A stretch of DNA of 34,522 nucleotides from assembly GCF_020164485.1 (NCBI RefSeq), contig NZ_JAIQZA010000040.1, positions 1-34,522 of the forward strand. The letters run 5' to 3'. Below the pieces are notes generated by a model. That model saw nothing but the letters and a program-made list of their open reading frames with translations. It was not told where the DNA came from and searched no databases. The stretch is from Salegentibacter tibetensis. Lineage in GTDB: Bacteria; Bacteroidota; Bacteroidia; Flavobacteriales; Flavobacteriaceae. Position 1 is the stretch's first letter. Each line of letters starts with the position of its first letter. The position numbers were made by a program, and so were the translations under genes. This document shows, in pieces, positions 1 to 7,895 of the stretch.

Positions 1-1
1 T

Positions 2-676
2 TTTATTGAGATTACGGATGGTAAAGTGCACGATGTAAATATTCTGGATGCTTTGACCTTGGAGCCAGGTGCTTTTTATATTATGGACAGGGCTTATCTT
101 GACTTTGAGTGGTTTTACCATTTAAATGAATGTTTGAGTTTTTTTGTGATTCGGGAAAAACGCAATTTTAATTACAGAAGGGTTTATTCTAACAAGGTGG
201 ATAAAACCTTGGGGTTTAAGTGTGATCAGATCATAAAGCTCACGGGGTTTTATACCAAGCAGAAATATCCAGAAAAACTCCGGAGGATCAAATATTTTGA
301 TAAAGAGACAGGGAAAACTTTAGTTTTTTTAACTAATAATTTCACCTACCAAGCAACGATTATTGCTGAGCTATATAAAGAAAGATGGAAAATCGAATTA
401 TTTTTCAAATGGATTAAACAACATCTGAGAATCAAGAGTTTTTTTGGAACAAGCTTGAATGCGGTTTATACCCAAATATGGATAGCAGTAAGTGCCTATC
501 TGATAATTGCAATTATGAAGAAAAGACTGAAAATAGAGCTTGAACTTTACACTATTTTACAAATTTTGAGTATTAGCCTCTTTGAGAAAGTAACTGTAAA
601 TCAACTACTTAACAATAAAGAATACAGAAACAATGTTAATGACGATTATAACCAACTAGAAATGTTTGATTTATAA
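2..676 (+). CDS. IS4-family DDE transposase, C-terminal part (cut by window edge)
   Basis: The frame is open to the left edge, so the N-terminus lies outside the window; the GTG at 26 is internal, because in-frame codons before it read FIEITDGK and continue the family motif. What is seen: the block ITDGKVHDVN, a catalytic Asp in MDRAYLDFEW, and the IS4 signature Y-x2-R-x3-E-x6-K in YKERWKIELFFKWIK, which carries the catalytic Glu. The family cuts and pastes its own insertion sequence through a DDE active site. The gene ends normally at TAA 674-676, and no clear terminal inverted repeat can be matched because the other end is missing. Whether the element is intact depends on sequence left of the window. 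Confidence 0.88.
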   Translation, partial: FIEITDGKVHDVNILDALTLEPGAFYIMDRAYLDFEWFYHLNECLSFFVIREKRNFNYRRVYSNKVDKTLGFKCDQIIKLTGFYTKQKYPEKLRRIKYFDKETGKTLVFLTNNFTYQATIIAELYKERWKIELFFKWIKQHLRIKSFFGTSLNAVYTQIWIAVSAYLIIAIMKKRLKIELELYTILQILSISLFEKVTVNQLLNNKEYRNNVNDDYNQLEMFDL

Positions 677-914
677 CCGGACACTAGTGGCGCTATATAT
701 GGATAAAAGCCAGATTTGTACATGGTGTTAATTCAAAAATCGAGGAAATAGAATATCGGCATTAAATTACAGGGCCATTGGCCTAGATCGTGAAATCGTA
801 GCTTAGACAAATTAAACCTCACGCTTTTGGAGTAATCAGTAGTCAATGACATGCTTACCATTAAAACTACTTAGAACACAGGTGGATTAAATAATCCTTT
901 TCTTCCGGGAGTTT
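677..914. other. Non-coding stretch downstream of the transposase
   Basis: No convincing reading frame, RNA or repeat is seen. The right end of the insertion sequence should lie near its start, but the boundary cannot be fixed from one end. Confidence 0.5.
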
Positions 915-1075
915 TTAAATTTCCATTTTTATAGAAATGCTATCATTTAACTTTCCTTTGATGATGGTATTATCCTTAAAGTCACCCCTTATTATTTGCC
1001 CCATAAAGGTCATAAATCAACCGGTCGATTTTCATCTGTGGATTTAATTAGCCCTTGCAACTCTAAAATTATCGA
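915..1075 (-). pseudogene. Decayed unknown gene, C-terminal remnant with two frameshifts
   Basis: On the minus strand a coherent peptide can be rebuilt only by removing two single bases. A first segment reads ILELQGLIKSTDENRPVD, a second YDLYGANNKG, and a third DFKDNTIIKGKLNDSISIKM ending in EI and TAA (915-917). The joins fall at a T near 1012-1016 and in a G run near 984-987. I do not recognise the family. It directly follows, in the same direction, the restriction-modification fragment at 1079-1240, but the two do not look like one protein. The call rests only on the continuity of plausible protein sequence across the frameshifts. Confidence 0.4.
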
Positions 1076-1078
1076 GCA

Positions 1079-1240
1079 GTATTTTACCTCCAGGTTCTTA
1101 TGCGTGATACGCTCCCGCAGATAATATAACACCAGCTCCTGAAACGCCTTCACATTGATGTTCTCCTTGCTAAGCATGTCTGCCCGGTTGTTGGGCTTCT
1201 TTGCTTCCAGAATAATATTAAAGTTGGAGTTTATGATGAT
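1079..1240 (-). pseudogene. Fragment of a type IIG / Eco57I-like restriction-modification protein
   Basis: The minus strand reads NSNFNIILEAKKPNNRADML followed by SKENINVKAFQELVLYYL, RERITHKNLEVKY. From memory this matches the N-terminal region (DUF7149-like) of Bacteroidota Eco57I-type R-M proteins, which have an E-x-K nuclease-like segment ahead of SKEN...ELVLYYLRERI. The intact proteins are about 1000 residues, so only a few percent remains. Homology stops near 1079 where unrelated sequence begins, and at the other side it collides with an opposite-strand RecG-like fragment around 1211-1240. No methyltransferase or specificity domain is present, so it cannot work. Confidence 0.6.
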
Positions 1241-1729
1241 GTGGTGAATATTGTCTCACCCGGAAGCTTACCTAACAATATTACGATGGAAGATATTTTT
1301 AACGGTCGCAGTGAAAGCCGAAACCGGGTGTTAGCTAATATTTTTAAAGAGCTGGGGCTTATTGAACAATGGGGAAGCGGGATTAACCGTATTATTAATT
1401 CCTGTAAAGAGTACGGTTTACCTACTCCTAAAATAGAAGAACAGAATGATTTTATGGATATCGAAATCATTCGTTCACAGGATGATTTGCAAACGATAAA
1501 ACCCGAAGTCCAACCGATTGAAGCCGATTACGACCGATTATCAGAAGAAGAAAAGCAATTACTACTATATCTATTGGACCACAACCAGATAGTTAGAAAA
1601 GAAGCTGTTCAATTATTGAAAATAGGGGAAACAAAAACAGAAGAAGTATTTAATGAATTAATGCACAAGAAACTCATTGAGCGTAAAGGTAAGGGAAGAG
1701 CTACTTTTTATAAGCTAAACCACAACTAA
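1211..1729 (+). pseudogene. C-terminal part of a RecG/AlbA-like regulator (HATPase_c_4 plus winged helix)
   Basis: The frame reads NNIKVGVYDDVVNIVSPGSL and later SRNRVLANIFKELGLIEQWG, SGINRIINSCKEYGLPTP. This is the GHKL-like ATPase fold (HATPase_c_4) that follows an AlbA_2 DNA-binding domain in proteins often annotated as RecG-like helicases or putative transcriptional regulators. The last 60 or so residues (from SEEEKQLLLYLLDHN) look like a winged helix. Family members are usually 400-500 residues; here only about 170 remain. No start codon or AlbA domain precedes it: upstream sequence belongs to a minus-strand R-M fragment. The GTG at 1241 would give 162 residues but is probably not a genuine start. 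Confidence 0.7.
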
Positions 1730-1795
1730 AGAAATTAAAGAATTATAAATCATGACACTACTGACTAATTAAGAGCTTTAGGAAAATCTAATCGC

Positions 1796-1820
1796 AACGC
1801 GGAAGTCATTCTTCCGCGTT
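1796..1820. terminator. Perfect 10-bp hairpin, possible bidirectional terminator
   Basis: AACGCGGAAG and CTTCCGCGTT form a perfect stem around the loop TCATT. It lies 67 bp after the RecG-like remnant (plus strand) and just beyond the stop of the minus-strand remnant at 1829-2032. No long T run follows on either side, so efficiency is uncertain. Confidence 0.5.
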
Positions 1821-1828
1821 TCTTCCAA

Positions 1829-2032
1829 TTAAAACGGCATCAAATTAATAAAAAGACCTTTATCAGTTTCTTTCACCCGCATGTTACTTCTTGGATACCC
1901 GTGAAGCTAATCGTAGAAATTATATACCCATAAGTCCTTATCTTTTTCCCAGGATTCTTTTTCAATTTTTAAATGAATTGGACCGTTAGCTCCTTCCTTT
2001 GTTGACTCTAAAATATGTTTAAGGTAGGAGTA
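1829..2032 (-). pseudogene. Unrecognised decayed reading frame with one in-frame stop
   Basis: The minus strand reads YSYLKHILESTKEGANGPIH, LKIEKESWEKDKDLWVYNFYD, then a TAG, then LHGYPRSNMRVKETDKGLFI and NLMPF before TAA (1829-1831). Composition on both sides of the TAG looks like real protein in the same frame, which suggests a gene broken by a nonsense mutation, with its upstream part missing (a TGA lies just before). I do not recognise the family. It sits between the graveyard fragments and the end of the PUL. Confidence 0.35.
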
Positions 2033-2166
2033 AAATCAGATTTTATTAGGAAAGCTATAATATAAACGGGGTAACCTTATAGGTATCTTCAATTTTGAAC
2101 TTATATATGTTTAATTGACATCTATACTATAAAAGTACAAGATATATAAACTCTTTATCATTCGTT

Positions 2167-3354
2167 TTACTCCTCTTTTATCGAAAATTTATATTTTGAG
2201 AGAGTCTGATATTTTTCTCCAGGTTCCAGTATTATAGAAGGAAAATTATCCTGGTTAGGTGCATCAGGAAAATGCTGGGTTTCCAGGGCAAAAGCTGTCC
2301 TGAACTCATCGCTTGTTCCAGATTTGAATTTGTTTTTACCTTCCATAAAATTGCCACTATAGAATTGAATTCCGGGCTCCCCTGTATAAATATCCATCTT
2401 AACACCTGATTTATCACCAATAATGGTAGCAGCATGATTCATTCCATCAGACTTCTTTTCATCCAAAATAAAATTATGGTCATATCCTTTACCATATGTT
2501 AATTGACCATTCTTCTGCGTTATGCGTTCCCCTATCCTGTGAAATTGCCTAAAATCGAAAGGAGTTCCTTCTACATCCCTTAATTCCCCGGTTGGGATTA
2601 ATCCACTAGCCACCGGTGTAAATTTAGTAGCATTCAGTTTTAATTGATGATCCAGAATTTTTCCGCTACCTTCACCATTTAAATTAAAAAAGGCGTGATT
2701 GGTAAGGTTTACCGGTGTTGCTTTATCTGTTGTAGCTTCGTATTGCATTTTAATCGCCTGGTCATCAGTTAATGAATAGGTTACTTTAACATCAAGATTG
2801 CCCGGGAAACCTTCTTCCATATCAGGAGATCGGTATTTGAGAACAAGCGTATGTTCATTAGGTTGGTTTGCGTCCCAAACTACATAATGAAAACCTTTAT
2901 ACCCTCCATGCAAACTGTTTTCACCATTGTTTTTTGGAATATTATACTCCTTTCCCTCTAATTGAAATTTTCCTTTAGCGATCCTGTTACCTACCCGGCC
3001 GATTGTAGCCCCAAAATAAGGCTCTGTTGATTCTGTAAATCCTTTGATACTGCTCATTCCTACAACCACATCAATCATTTCGCCTTCGCGATTAGGGACC
3101 CACAAACCAATTAGCCTCCCACCGTAATTTGTAAAAGCGGCTTTAATACTGTCTTTCTCCAGCCAATATAGTTTGACAGGTTTATTATCTATTATGGTAT
3201 CGAAATTTTCAGCTTTAAGATGCTCTTCCTTATTAAAATGCATCTCTTGTGAATCTTTTGAAGCTATTTCGTTTTTTGATTCAGATTGATTTTTACAGGA
3301 ATATAATGCAGCGGAAGCACATATAAAAGTTATTAGAAAGCGCAAGTTTTTCAT
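2167..3354 (-). CDS. galM: Aldose 1-epimerase (mutarotase), lipoprotein
   Basis: Predicted to interconvert alpha and beta anomers of free aldoses. Motifs of the GalM beta-sandwich are all present: GRVGNRIA (about 119-126), SLHGG with H149, NLTNHAFFN with the catalytic-type H220, YDHNF near 291, QFYSGN near 330 and ALETQHFPDAPN with E358 as likely base. The N-terminus has a lipobox ending LYSC (Cys20), so the protein is lipid-anchored in the cell envelope rather than cytosolic. At 395 residues it is about 40 longer than cytosolic GalM because of the leader and a linker to about residue 50. It is the last gene of the PUL, 17 bp after a GH43 gene, and probably handles arabinose, xylose or galactose released there. 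The true sugar cannot be read from the sequence. Confidence 0.93.
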   Translation of the reverse strand: MKNLRFLITFICASAALYSCKNQSESKNEIASKDSQEMHFNKEEHLKAENFDTIIDNKPVKLYWLEKDSIKAAFTNYGGRLIGLWVPNREGEMIDVVVGMSSIKGFTESTEPYFGATIGRVGNRIAKGKFQLEGKEYNIPKNNGENSLHGGYKGFHYVVWDANQPNEHTLVLKYRSPDMEEGFPGNLDVKVTYSLTDDQAIKMQYEATTDKATPVNLTNHAFFNLNGEGSGKILDHQLKLNATKFTPVASGLIPTGELRDVEGTPFDFRQFHRIGERITQKNGQLTYGKGYDHNFILDEKKSDGMNHAATIIGDKSGVKMDIYTGEPGIQFYSGNFMEGKNKFKSGTSDEFRTAFALETQHFPDAPNQDNFPSIILEPGEKYQTLSKYKFSIKEE

Positions 3355-3371
3355 AAGAATATATTTTAATG

Positions 3372-4541
3372 TTATTTAATTTCTTCTGGAAGAAAAGGAA
3401 GAGATTGTTCTGTTGTGGTTGGTCCTTCGACTTCAAGCTTTCCATTTTCATGGATTATTAATCTATCAATAAAGACTACACGTTCATCTCCTGTAGATTT
3501 GGTTCTTCCGTGATAAACAGCATAGACCTCAGTACTGTCTTTCGAAAATACAAGACTATTGTGGCCGGTACCGGTAACATCTCCACCTTTTTCAAGGTTT
3601 TTTTCTAAAATAGGGTTATTATCTGCTTTTTCATATGGTCCTAATGGTGAAGAAGCAGTAGCATAACCCACTGCATAATTTTGACCTCCATAAAAATTGG
3701 CGGAATACATCATATAATAAGTCCCATCGTGTTTAAAGGTATAAGACCCCTCTGTCCACCTCCTATTAACCTCCCTGGAGGTTACCGAACGGCTTTCCCA
3801 TTCTGCATTTTTTTCATCCATCTTTTCTGGCGGACGAAGTAACAGTTTAGGCTCTCCTTTTACTCCACTAAAGTCCGATTCTAACTCTATGCCATACACC
3901 CAGCTTTCTTCAATTTCATCAAACCAGCCTTTTTCCCTGGCCCATTCAGAAATTTCTGTTTCAACCGGATGCTTATATGCAACTCGGGAATAATACAGGT
4001 AGAATTTCCCATCATCGTCTTTGAACACATTAGCATCTATTACCGGATATCCTGGATCAAAAAGCGGTTCATCGCTAACTTCTTCAAAGGGTCCTGTAGG
4101 TTTATCAGCCACGGCAACCCCTATCTTGAAATTTTCCAGTTCCTCATTAGGGTTATTTTTCCATTGTGCACTAAAAAACATATAATACTTCTGGTTGAAT
4201 TTATAAACTTCCGGAGCCCAGAAATCACCTACTGCCCAGGAACCCTCTTCATTTCCTTTGTAAACCTGACCTTCAAACTCCCAATTCACCAGATCTTTAG
4301 AAGAATAAGTAGCGAAACCATCTTTGGCACCGCCACCAGTACCATACATATAATAATTGCCGTTACCGTCATTCAGAATATAGGGATCCCCAAATTCAAC
4401 ATCTAAGGGGTTTGAATATGTTTTTGTTTCAACAACAGCATTGGTCTTTTTTTCTTTATCTTCTTCACTGTTTTTACAGGATAAGAAAAGAAATGCCAGA
4501 CTCATTAAAAATATATAATGGAATTTAATGTTTTTTTTCAT
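3372..4541 (-). CDS. GH43 exo-acting glycosidase, surface-type lipoprotein
   Basis: A glycoside hydrolase family 43 enzyme (five-bladed propeller, inverting) likely to release arabinofuranose or xylose. All three acidic residues are visible: D52 in EFGDPYI (base), D169 in PVIDANVF (pKa modulator) and E264 in RWTEGSYTF (acid); WAPEV at 109 and GTGHNS near 324 are further family marks. A lipobox ends FLSC (Cys22). The residues right after it are KNSEEDKEK, resembling the S-(D/E)3 lipoprotein export signal known in flavobacteria, so surface display is plausible. Residues 190-260 form an extended region before the catalytic Glu that may shape the pocket. It is 19 bp after the upstream GH43 gene and 17 bp before galM. 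Subfamily and linkage are not decidable by eye. Confidence 0.9.
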   Translation of the reverse strand: MKKNIKFHYIFLMSLAFLFLSCKNSEEDKEKKTNAVVETKTYSNPLDVEFGDPYILNDGNGNYYMYGTGGGAKDGFATYSSKDLVNWEFEGQVYKGNEEGSWAVGDFWAPEVYKFNQKYYMFFSAQWKNNPNEELENFKIGVAVADKPTGPFEEVSDEPLFDPGYPVIDANVFKDDDGKFYLYYSRVAYKHPVETEISEWAREKGWFDEIEESWVYGIELESDFSGVKGEPKLLLRPPEKMDEKNAEWESRSVTSREVNRRWTEGSYTFKHDGTYYMMYSANFYGGQNYAVGYATASSPLGPYEKADNNPILEKNLEKGGDVTGTGHNSLVFSKDSTEVYAVYHGRTKSTGDERVVFIDRLIIHENGKLEVEGPTTTEQSLPFLPEEIK

Positions 4542-4560
4542 TTGAATAATAGTTTAATCT

Positions 4561-5634
4561 TTAAGAAGATGGGGGTGTTAATTGTTCATTTCTGCCTGCC
4601 GGCGTTCCGAAATCGGGAAAACCATTTTCATCCCAGTGAACTTGCTGAATGCGAGGTTTCCTGGAATCGGTACATCCATCACCGGAATTATCATTGGCGT
4701 GGTAAAGAATCCAGTCTTCGGATTCATCTGGTGATTTAAAAAAACTGTTATGGCCAGGGGCATATACACTATTAGTCTCGCTCTTTTCAAAAACAGGGTC
4801 TTCATGTTTCTCCCACGAGTCCGGGTTAAGAGGGTCACCTCCATTGTAAGTAAGTACCCCGATTTTATAATCATCGGTCCAGCAACCCGAGCCTGAATAA
4901 AACATAAACATATCGCCTTTCGGATTTTCCCATGCCACCGGGCCTTCATTTACTAAACCGTTTTGCTCCCAGGCATAATCCGGTTCGGAAATCATTACCC
5001 TAGATCCTTCAAGAGTCCAGGGATTTTCCATCCTGGCTATATAAAGCTGCTGTCTCCCCGAATTCACTTCCGGATTTTCCGCTCTCCAACCGGACCATAC
5101 AAAATAATTTTCATCATCTATTTCCATTACTGTACCATCTATAGCCCACTGGTTGGTTTCATCGGCTATTTTGCCTTTGAACTCCCATTCCCCTTCCATT
5201 GGTGATTCAGCAGTATTTTCCAAAACAAACATCCTTCTGTTTTCGTCGCTGTGATTTGAAGTGGCGGCGAAATACATATACCATGCCTCATTTACGTAAT
5301 GCAATTCAGGGGCCCAGATTTGAGTGGAATATTCTTCTCCAGAAGGAGGAGTCCAAATAATTTTTGGGTTAGCATTCTGAAGATCTGCCATACGTTCAGT
5401 CTTCCAAAGCTGAAGATTATTTCCTGTAGTATGGGTGTAATAATAATAGCTATCATCACCTTTTATCACCCAGGGATCGGCCCCGGAGGATAATATTGGA
5501 TTATCAAAAGTATTAACCTCTTCGGGCATTTCAACATTATCGTCACTACCAATAGAAGAAGGTTCATTATCTGTTTGATCACAAGCAAACACAAAATTTA
5601 AAATAATTAGAAATAAAAATAACCTATAAATCAT
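4561..5634 (-). CDS. GH43 putative alpha-L-arabinofuranosidase, lipoprotein
   Basis: This protein is a close paralogue of the GH43 at 7896-8939: both share SGADP, YYYYTHT, IWTPP, IWAPE, the SGW block, ISEP, GCWTD and VYAPGHNSFFKSPD. The candidate catalytic triad is D53 (SGADPW), D166 (WAIDGTV) and E230 (VNEGPV). This branch is commonly annotated as alpha-N-arabinofuranosidase. The leader ends VFAC (Cys18), and a short acidic/serine linker runs to about residue 45. It lies 5 bp after the GH43 gene at 5640-6665, so the two are surely cotranscribed. Unlike its paralogue, which has an ordinary signal peptide, this copy is lipid-anchored, so the duplicates may work in different compartments. Confidence 0.9.
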   Translation of the reverse strand: MIYRLFLFLIILNFVFACDQTDNEPSSIGSDDNVEMPEEVNTFDNPILSSGADPWVIKGDDSYYYYTHTTGNNLQLWKTERMADLQNANPKIIWTPPSGEEYSTQIWAPELHYVNEAWYMYFAATSNHSDENRRMFVLENTAESPMEGEWEFKGKIADETNQWAIDGTVMEIDDENYFVWSGWRAENPEVNSGRQQLYIARMENPWTLEGSRVMISEPDYAWEQNGLVNEGPVAWENPKGDMFMFYSGSGCWTDDYKIGVLTYNGGDPLNPDSWEKHEDPVFEKSETNSVYAPGHNSFFKSPDESEDWILYHANDNSGDGCTDSRKPRIQQVHWDENGFPDFGTPAGRNEQLTPPSS

Positions 5635-5639
5635 AATTC

Positions 5640-6665
5640 TTATTTTAATTTTAAAAAGCTAAAAGTTTCCTCTTCTGCCTGTAAAAATTCATTCCCGTCT
5701 TCATCTTCAGCGAAACTTAACTGTATAACCGCTGTTCTCCTGGGATGAACCGAAGCATGAGAAAAATGGGTGTGTAAGACATAATGCATTTCATCATTTT
5801 CTCCTATAATAACATCTCCATGTCCCGGACCACTTTCGCCTAGCAGCTCTCTGTGAATAGTGGGATTTTCATCAGACTTTTTCCAGGGTCCCAAAGGGCT
5901 GTCACTGGTAGCATAACCAACTGCATAATCAGGATTTCTAAAATCATTCGCAGAGTATATTAAATAATATTTCTTATTATGCTTTATTACTGTTGGCCCC
6001 TCGGCAACCGGCCAGTCCACCAAGGCTGTATTTTCCCAATGTTTTGTTGCTGACAGGCATTCCCTAAGAGTTTCAGGCTTTATACTTTTAAGATCACCTT
6101 CCATCTCGGCTACAAAAATTCTGTTTCCTTCATCAAGTCTCACATGATACAGGTAAGCTTTACCATCGTCAAAAAAAATGAAAGGATCAATTTGTTTTGA
6201 TTCAGCATAAAGGGCTTCCCCTGAATTGGTAAAAGGACCCAACGGGCTATCACTAGTGGCAATAGCTATACTTTCATTGGCAGTGTAAGCCATGTAAAAC
6301 TTATCATCATACTCAAAGACCTGAGGTGCCCAAAAACCCTTATTGCCAAAAGCATTATTTTCTGTTAAGGCAAAACCATCTGATTTACCAAGCGGACCCT
6401 CCCAATTTTCCATATCATCTGAGCTAAATACCAAAAATCCTAAACCTTTCTCTGTAAGCTCTCCCTGTGAGGTTCCATATAAATAATAGGTGCCATTCTG
6501 ATAAAAAATGGTCGGATCAGCAAGTTGAATTTGTTTAGCTTTTGGTTCATTACCAGAACCTAATGCATCATCATTCTCAGCACTGGAAGCTTTTTTACTA
6601 TCGGAGCAGGAAATACCGGGTAACACCATGATAATTATTAGTAAATCTGAAAAAATTTTATTCAT
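5640..6665 (-). CDS. GH43 glycosidase, lipoprotein
   Basis: A family 43 propeller enzyme with all three expected acids: D50 in LADPTIF, D160 in QIDPFIF and E222 in AEGPTVI. Other family marks are FWAPQVFEYD (111), YLIYSAN (234) and a repeated SDSPLGP turn (138 and about 256). The leader ends GISC (Cys20), followed by a low-complexity linker to residue 45. It differs clearly from the paralogous pair at 4561 and 7896 and from the 3372 enzyme, so the locus holds at least three GH43 types. A 167-bp gap separates it from the clan GH-A gene upstream, the largest gap among the enzyme genes; no TAnnTTTG promoter is seen there. Likely beta-xylosidase or alpha-L-arabinofuranosidase; not resolved further. 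Confidence 0.88.
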   Translation of the reverse strand: MNKIFSDLLIIIMVLPGISCSDSKKASSAENDDALGSGNEPKAKQIQLADPTIFYQNGTYYLYGTSQGELTEKGLGFLVFSSDDMENWEGPLGKSDGFALTENNAFGNKGFWAPQVFEYDDKFYMAYTANESIAIATSDSPLGPFTNSGEALYAESKQIDPFIFFDDGKAYLYHVRLDEGNRIFVAEMEGDLKSIKPETLRECLSATKHWENTALVDWPVAEGPTVIKHNKKYYLIYSANDFRNPDYAVGYATSDSPLGPWKKSDENPTIHRELLGESGPGHGDVIIGENDEMHYVLHTHFSHASVHPRRTAVIQLSFAEDEDGNEFLQAEEETFSFLKLK

Positions 6666-6832
6666 TATTTTACTTTTTAATGGAATTAAAACTTCTATTT
6701 CAACTATCTACTGACAAATGATTATGGTTTTATTAGCCAGGTATAATTCCTAATTTACAGATGTAGATCGTCCAATGAATTTGACTTATATTTTTTCATC
6801 TTGAACTAAGCAAGAACCACTTTAGTGTTTTA

Positions 6833-7888
6833 CTAAGGATTCTCTGAATTTAACTTCTTGATTAAATCTACTTCATCCTGACGGTAAGGAGTGCCGTCCT
6901 TTCTAAAAATATCATGAAACCATTCAACAGGTTCTTCCCCGGATTCGATAGGGGTATTCCAGGCATAAATCGTATTTGATTTCCCATTTACCAAGCCCCA
7001 ATTAATAGCTCCTATATTTTCTTCTTTGAGCATAGGCAGGGTATTGTTAAAAGTATTGTTCCTGGTTCGCGCCATATATTCGGTACATATCATGGGGCGC
7101 CCGTGGGTTTTTAATAACTCGATAATTCTATTATGGGCTTGAGGTTCGTCGTAACTATGATAAGTAATGATATCAGAATTTAGTGCCTGGTAGGTATTCA
7201 GGTCTTTTAAATCCCATTTCCAGAGACCTACAGATAAGGGTTGAGAAGGATTCACCTCGCGTGCCCATTTAAAAACATTTTTAAGCAAAGCCATAGATTC
7301 ATTGCCTTTATCGTTATTTCCCGGTTCGTTGTAGAGATCCCAAAGCACCACTCTGTCATCGTCCCCAAAAGTATTCAGGATATCTTTTACATAAGCTTCA
7401 AGTTCTTCAGAATCTGCCATCTCTACCGATTCGGGATAGCCGGGATCCTGTACCCAACCGGAATTATGAGTTCCAGGCTTGGGCTCAGGTTGCTTACCTA
7501 TTTCTGGATTAGCATCCCAAACATCATCGAAAAACACAAACATCGTTTTAATATTATGAGAGTTTGCAATTTTAAGGTATTCTTCCATCCTGGATTTAAA
7601 ACCTTCTTTATCTGCTTTATACGCAAGACTGTGAAGATAAACTCTCATGGTATTAAACCCTATTTCTGCTGCATAACCCAGCTCGCGATCTATGGTTTCG
7701 GGATCAAAAGTATCTTTTTGCCACATTTCCAACTGGTTTATTGCGGTACTGGGATTGAAATTCGCTCCCGTAAGCCAGTCATGCTGATTGTACCACTCCT
7801 GGGCCTTTTCACGGCTCCATCGATCCTGTGCATTTAAACTTCCTAATGCAATTACTACTATTAAGCTTGTAAGAATAATTTTTTTCAT
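6833..7888 (-). CDS. Secreted clan GH-A (GH5-like) glycoside hydrolase
   Basis: A (beta/alpha)8-barrel retaining hydrolase of the type often annotated as cellulase-family or 1,4-beta-xylanase in Bacteroidota. The acid/base Glu is E188 in WDLYNEPGN and the nucleophile E270 in ICTEYMAR; further barrel marks are MRVYLHS (81), MFVFFDDVWD (116) and ITYHSYDEP (241). The signal peptide is MKKIILTSLI... with a likely cut after LNA (residue 20); there is no lipobox Cys, so it is probably periplasmic or secreted. At about 330 mature residues it is a single catalytic domain without a carbohydrate-binding module. The N-terminal block WSREKAQEWYNQ...TGANFNPSTAINQLE is repeated in the broken gene at 10085-10334. 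It is the only non-GH43 backbone-type hydrolase here, so it may be the endo-acting enzyme of the PUL. Confidence 0.85.
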   Translation of the reverse strand: MKKIILTSLIVVIALGSLNAQDRWSREKAQEWYNQHDWLTGANFNPSTAINQLEMWQKDTFDPETIDRELGYAAEIGFNTMRVYLHSLAYKADKEGFKSRMEEYLKIANSHNIKTMFVFFDDVWDANPEIGKQPEPKPGTHNSGWVQDPGYPESVEMADSEELEAYVKDILNTFGDDDRVVLWDLYNEPGNNDKGNESMALLKNVFKWAREVNPSQPLSVGLWKWDLKDLNTYQALNSDIITYHSYDEPQAHNRIIELLKTHGRPMICTEYMARTRNNTFNNTLPMLKEENIGAINWGLVNGKSNTIYAWNTPIESGEEPVEWFHDIFRKDGTPYRQDEVDLIKKLNSENP

Positions 7889-7895
7889 AATGATA

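Noticed and set aside
1241-1729. Intact small regulator starting at GTG 1241
   Set aside because: The homologous frame continues upstream of 1241, and the expected AlbA domain is missing, so it is a truncated gene.
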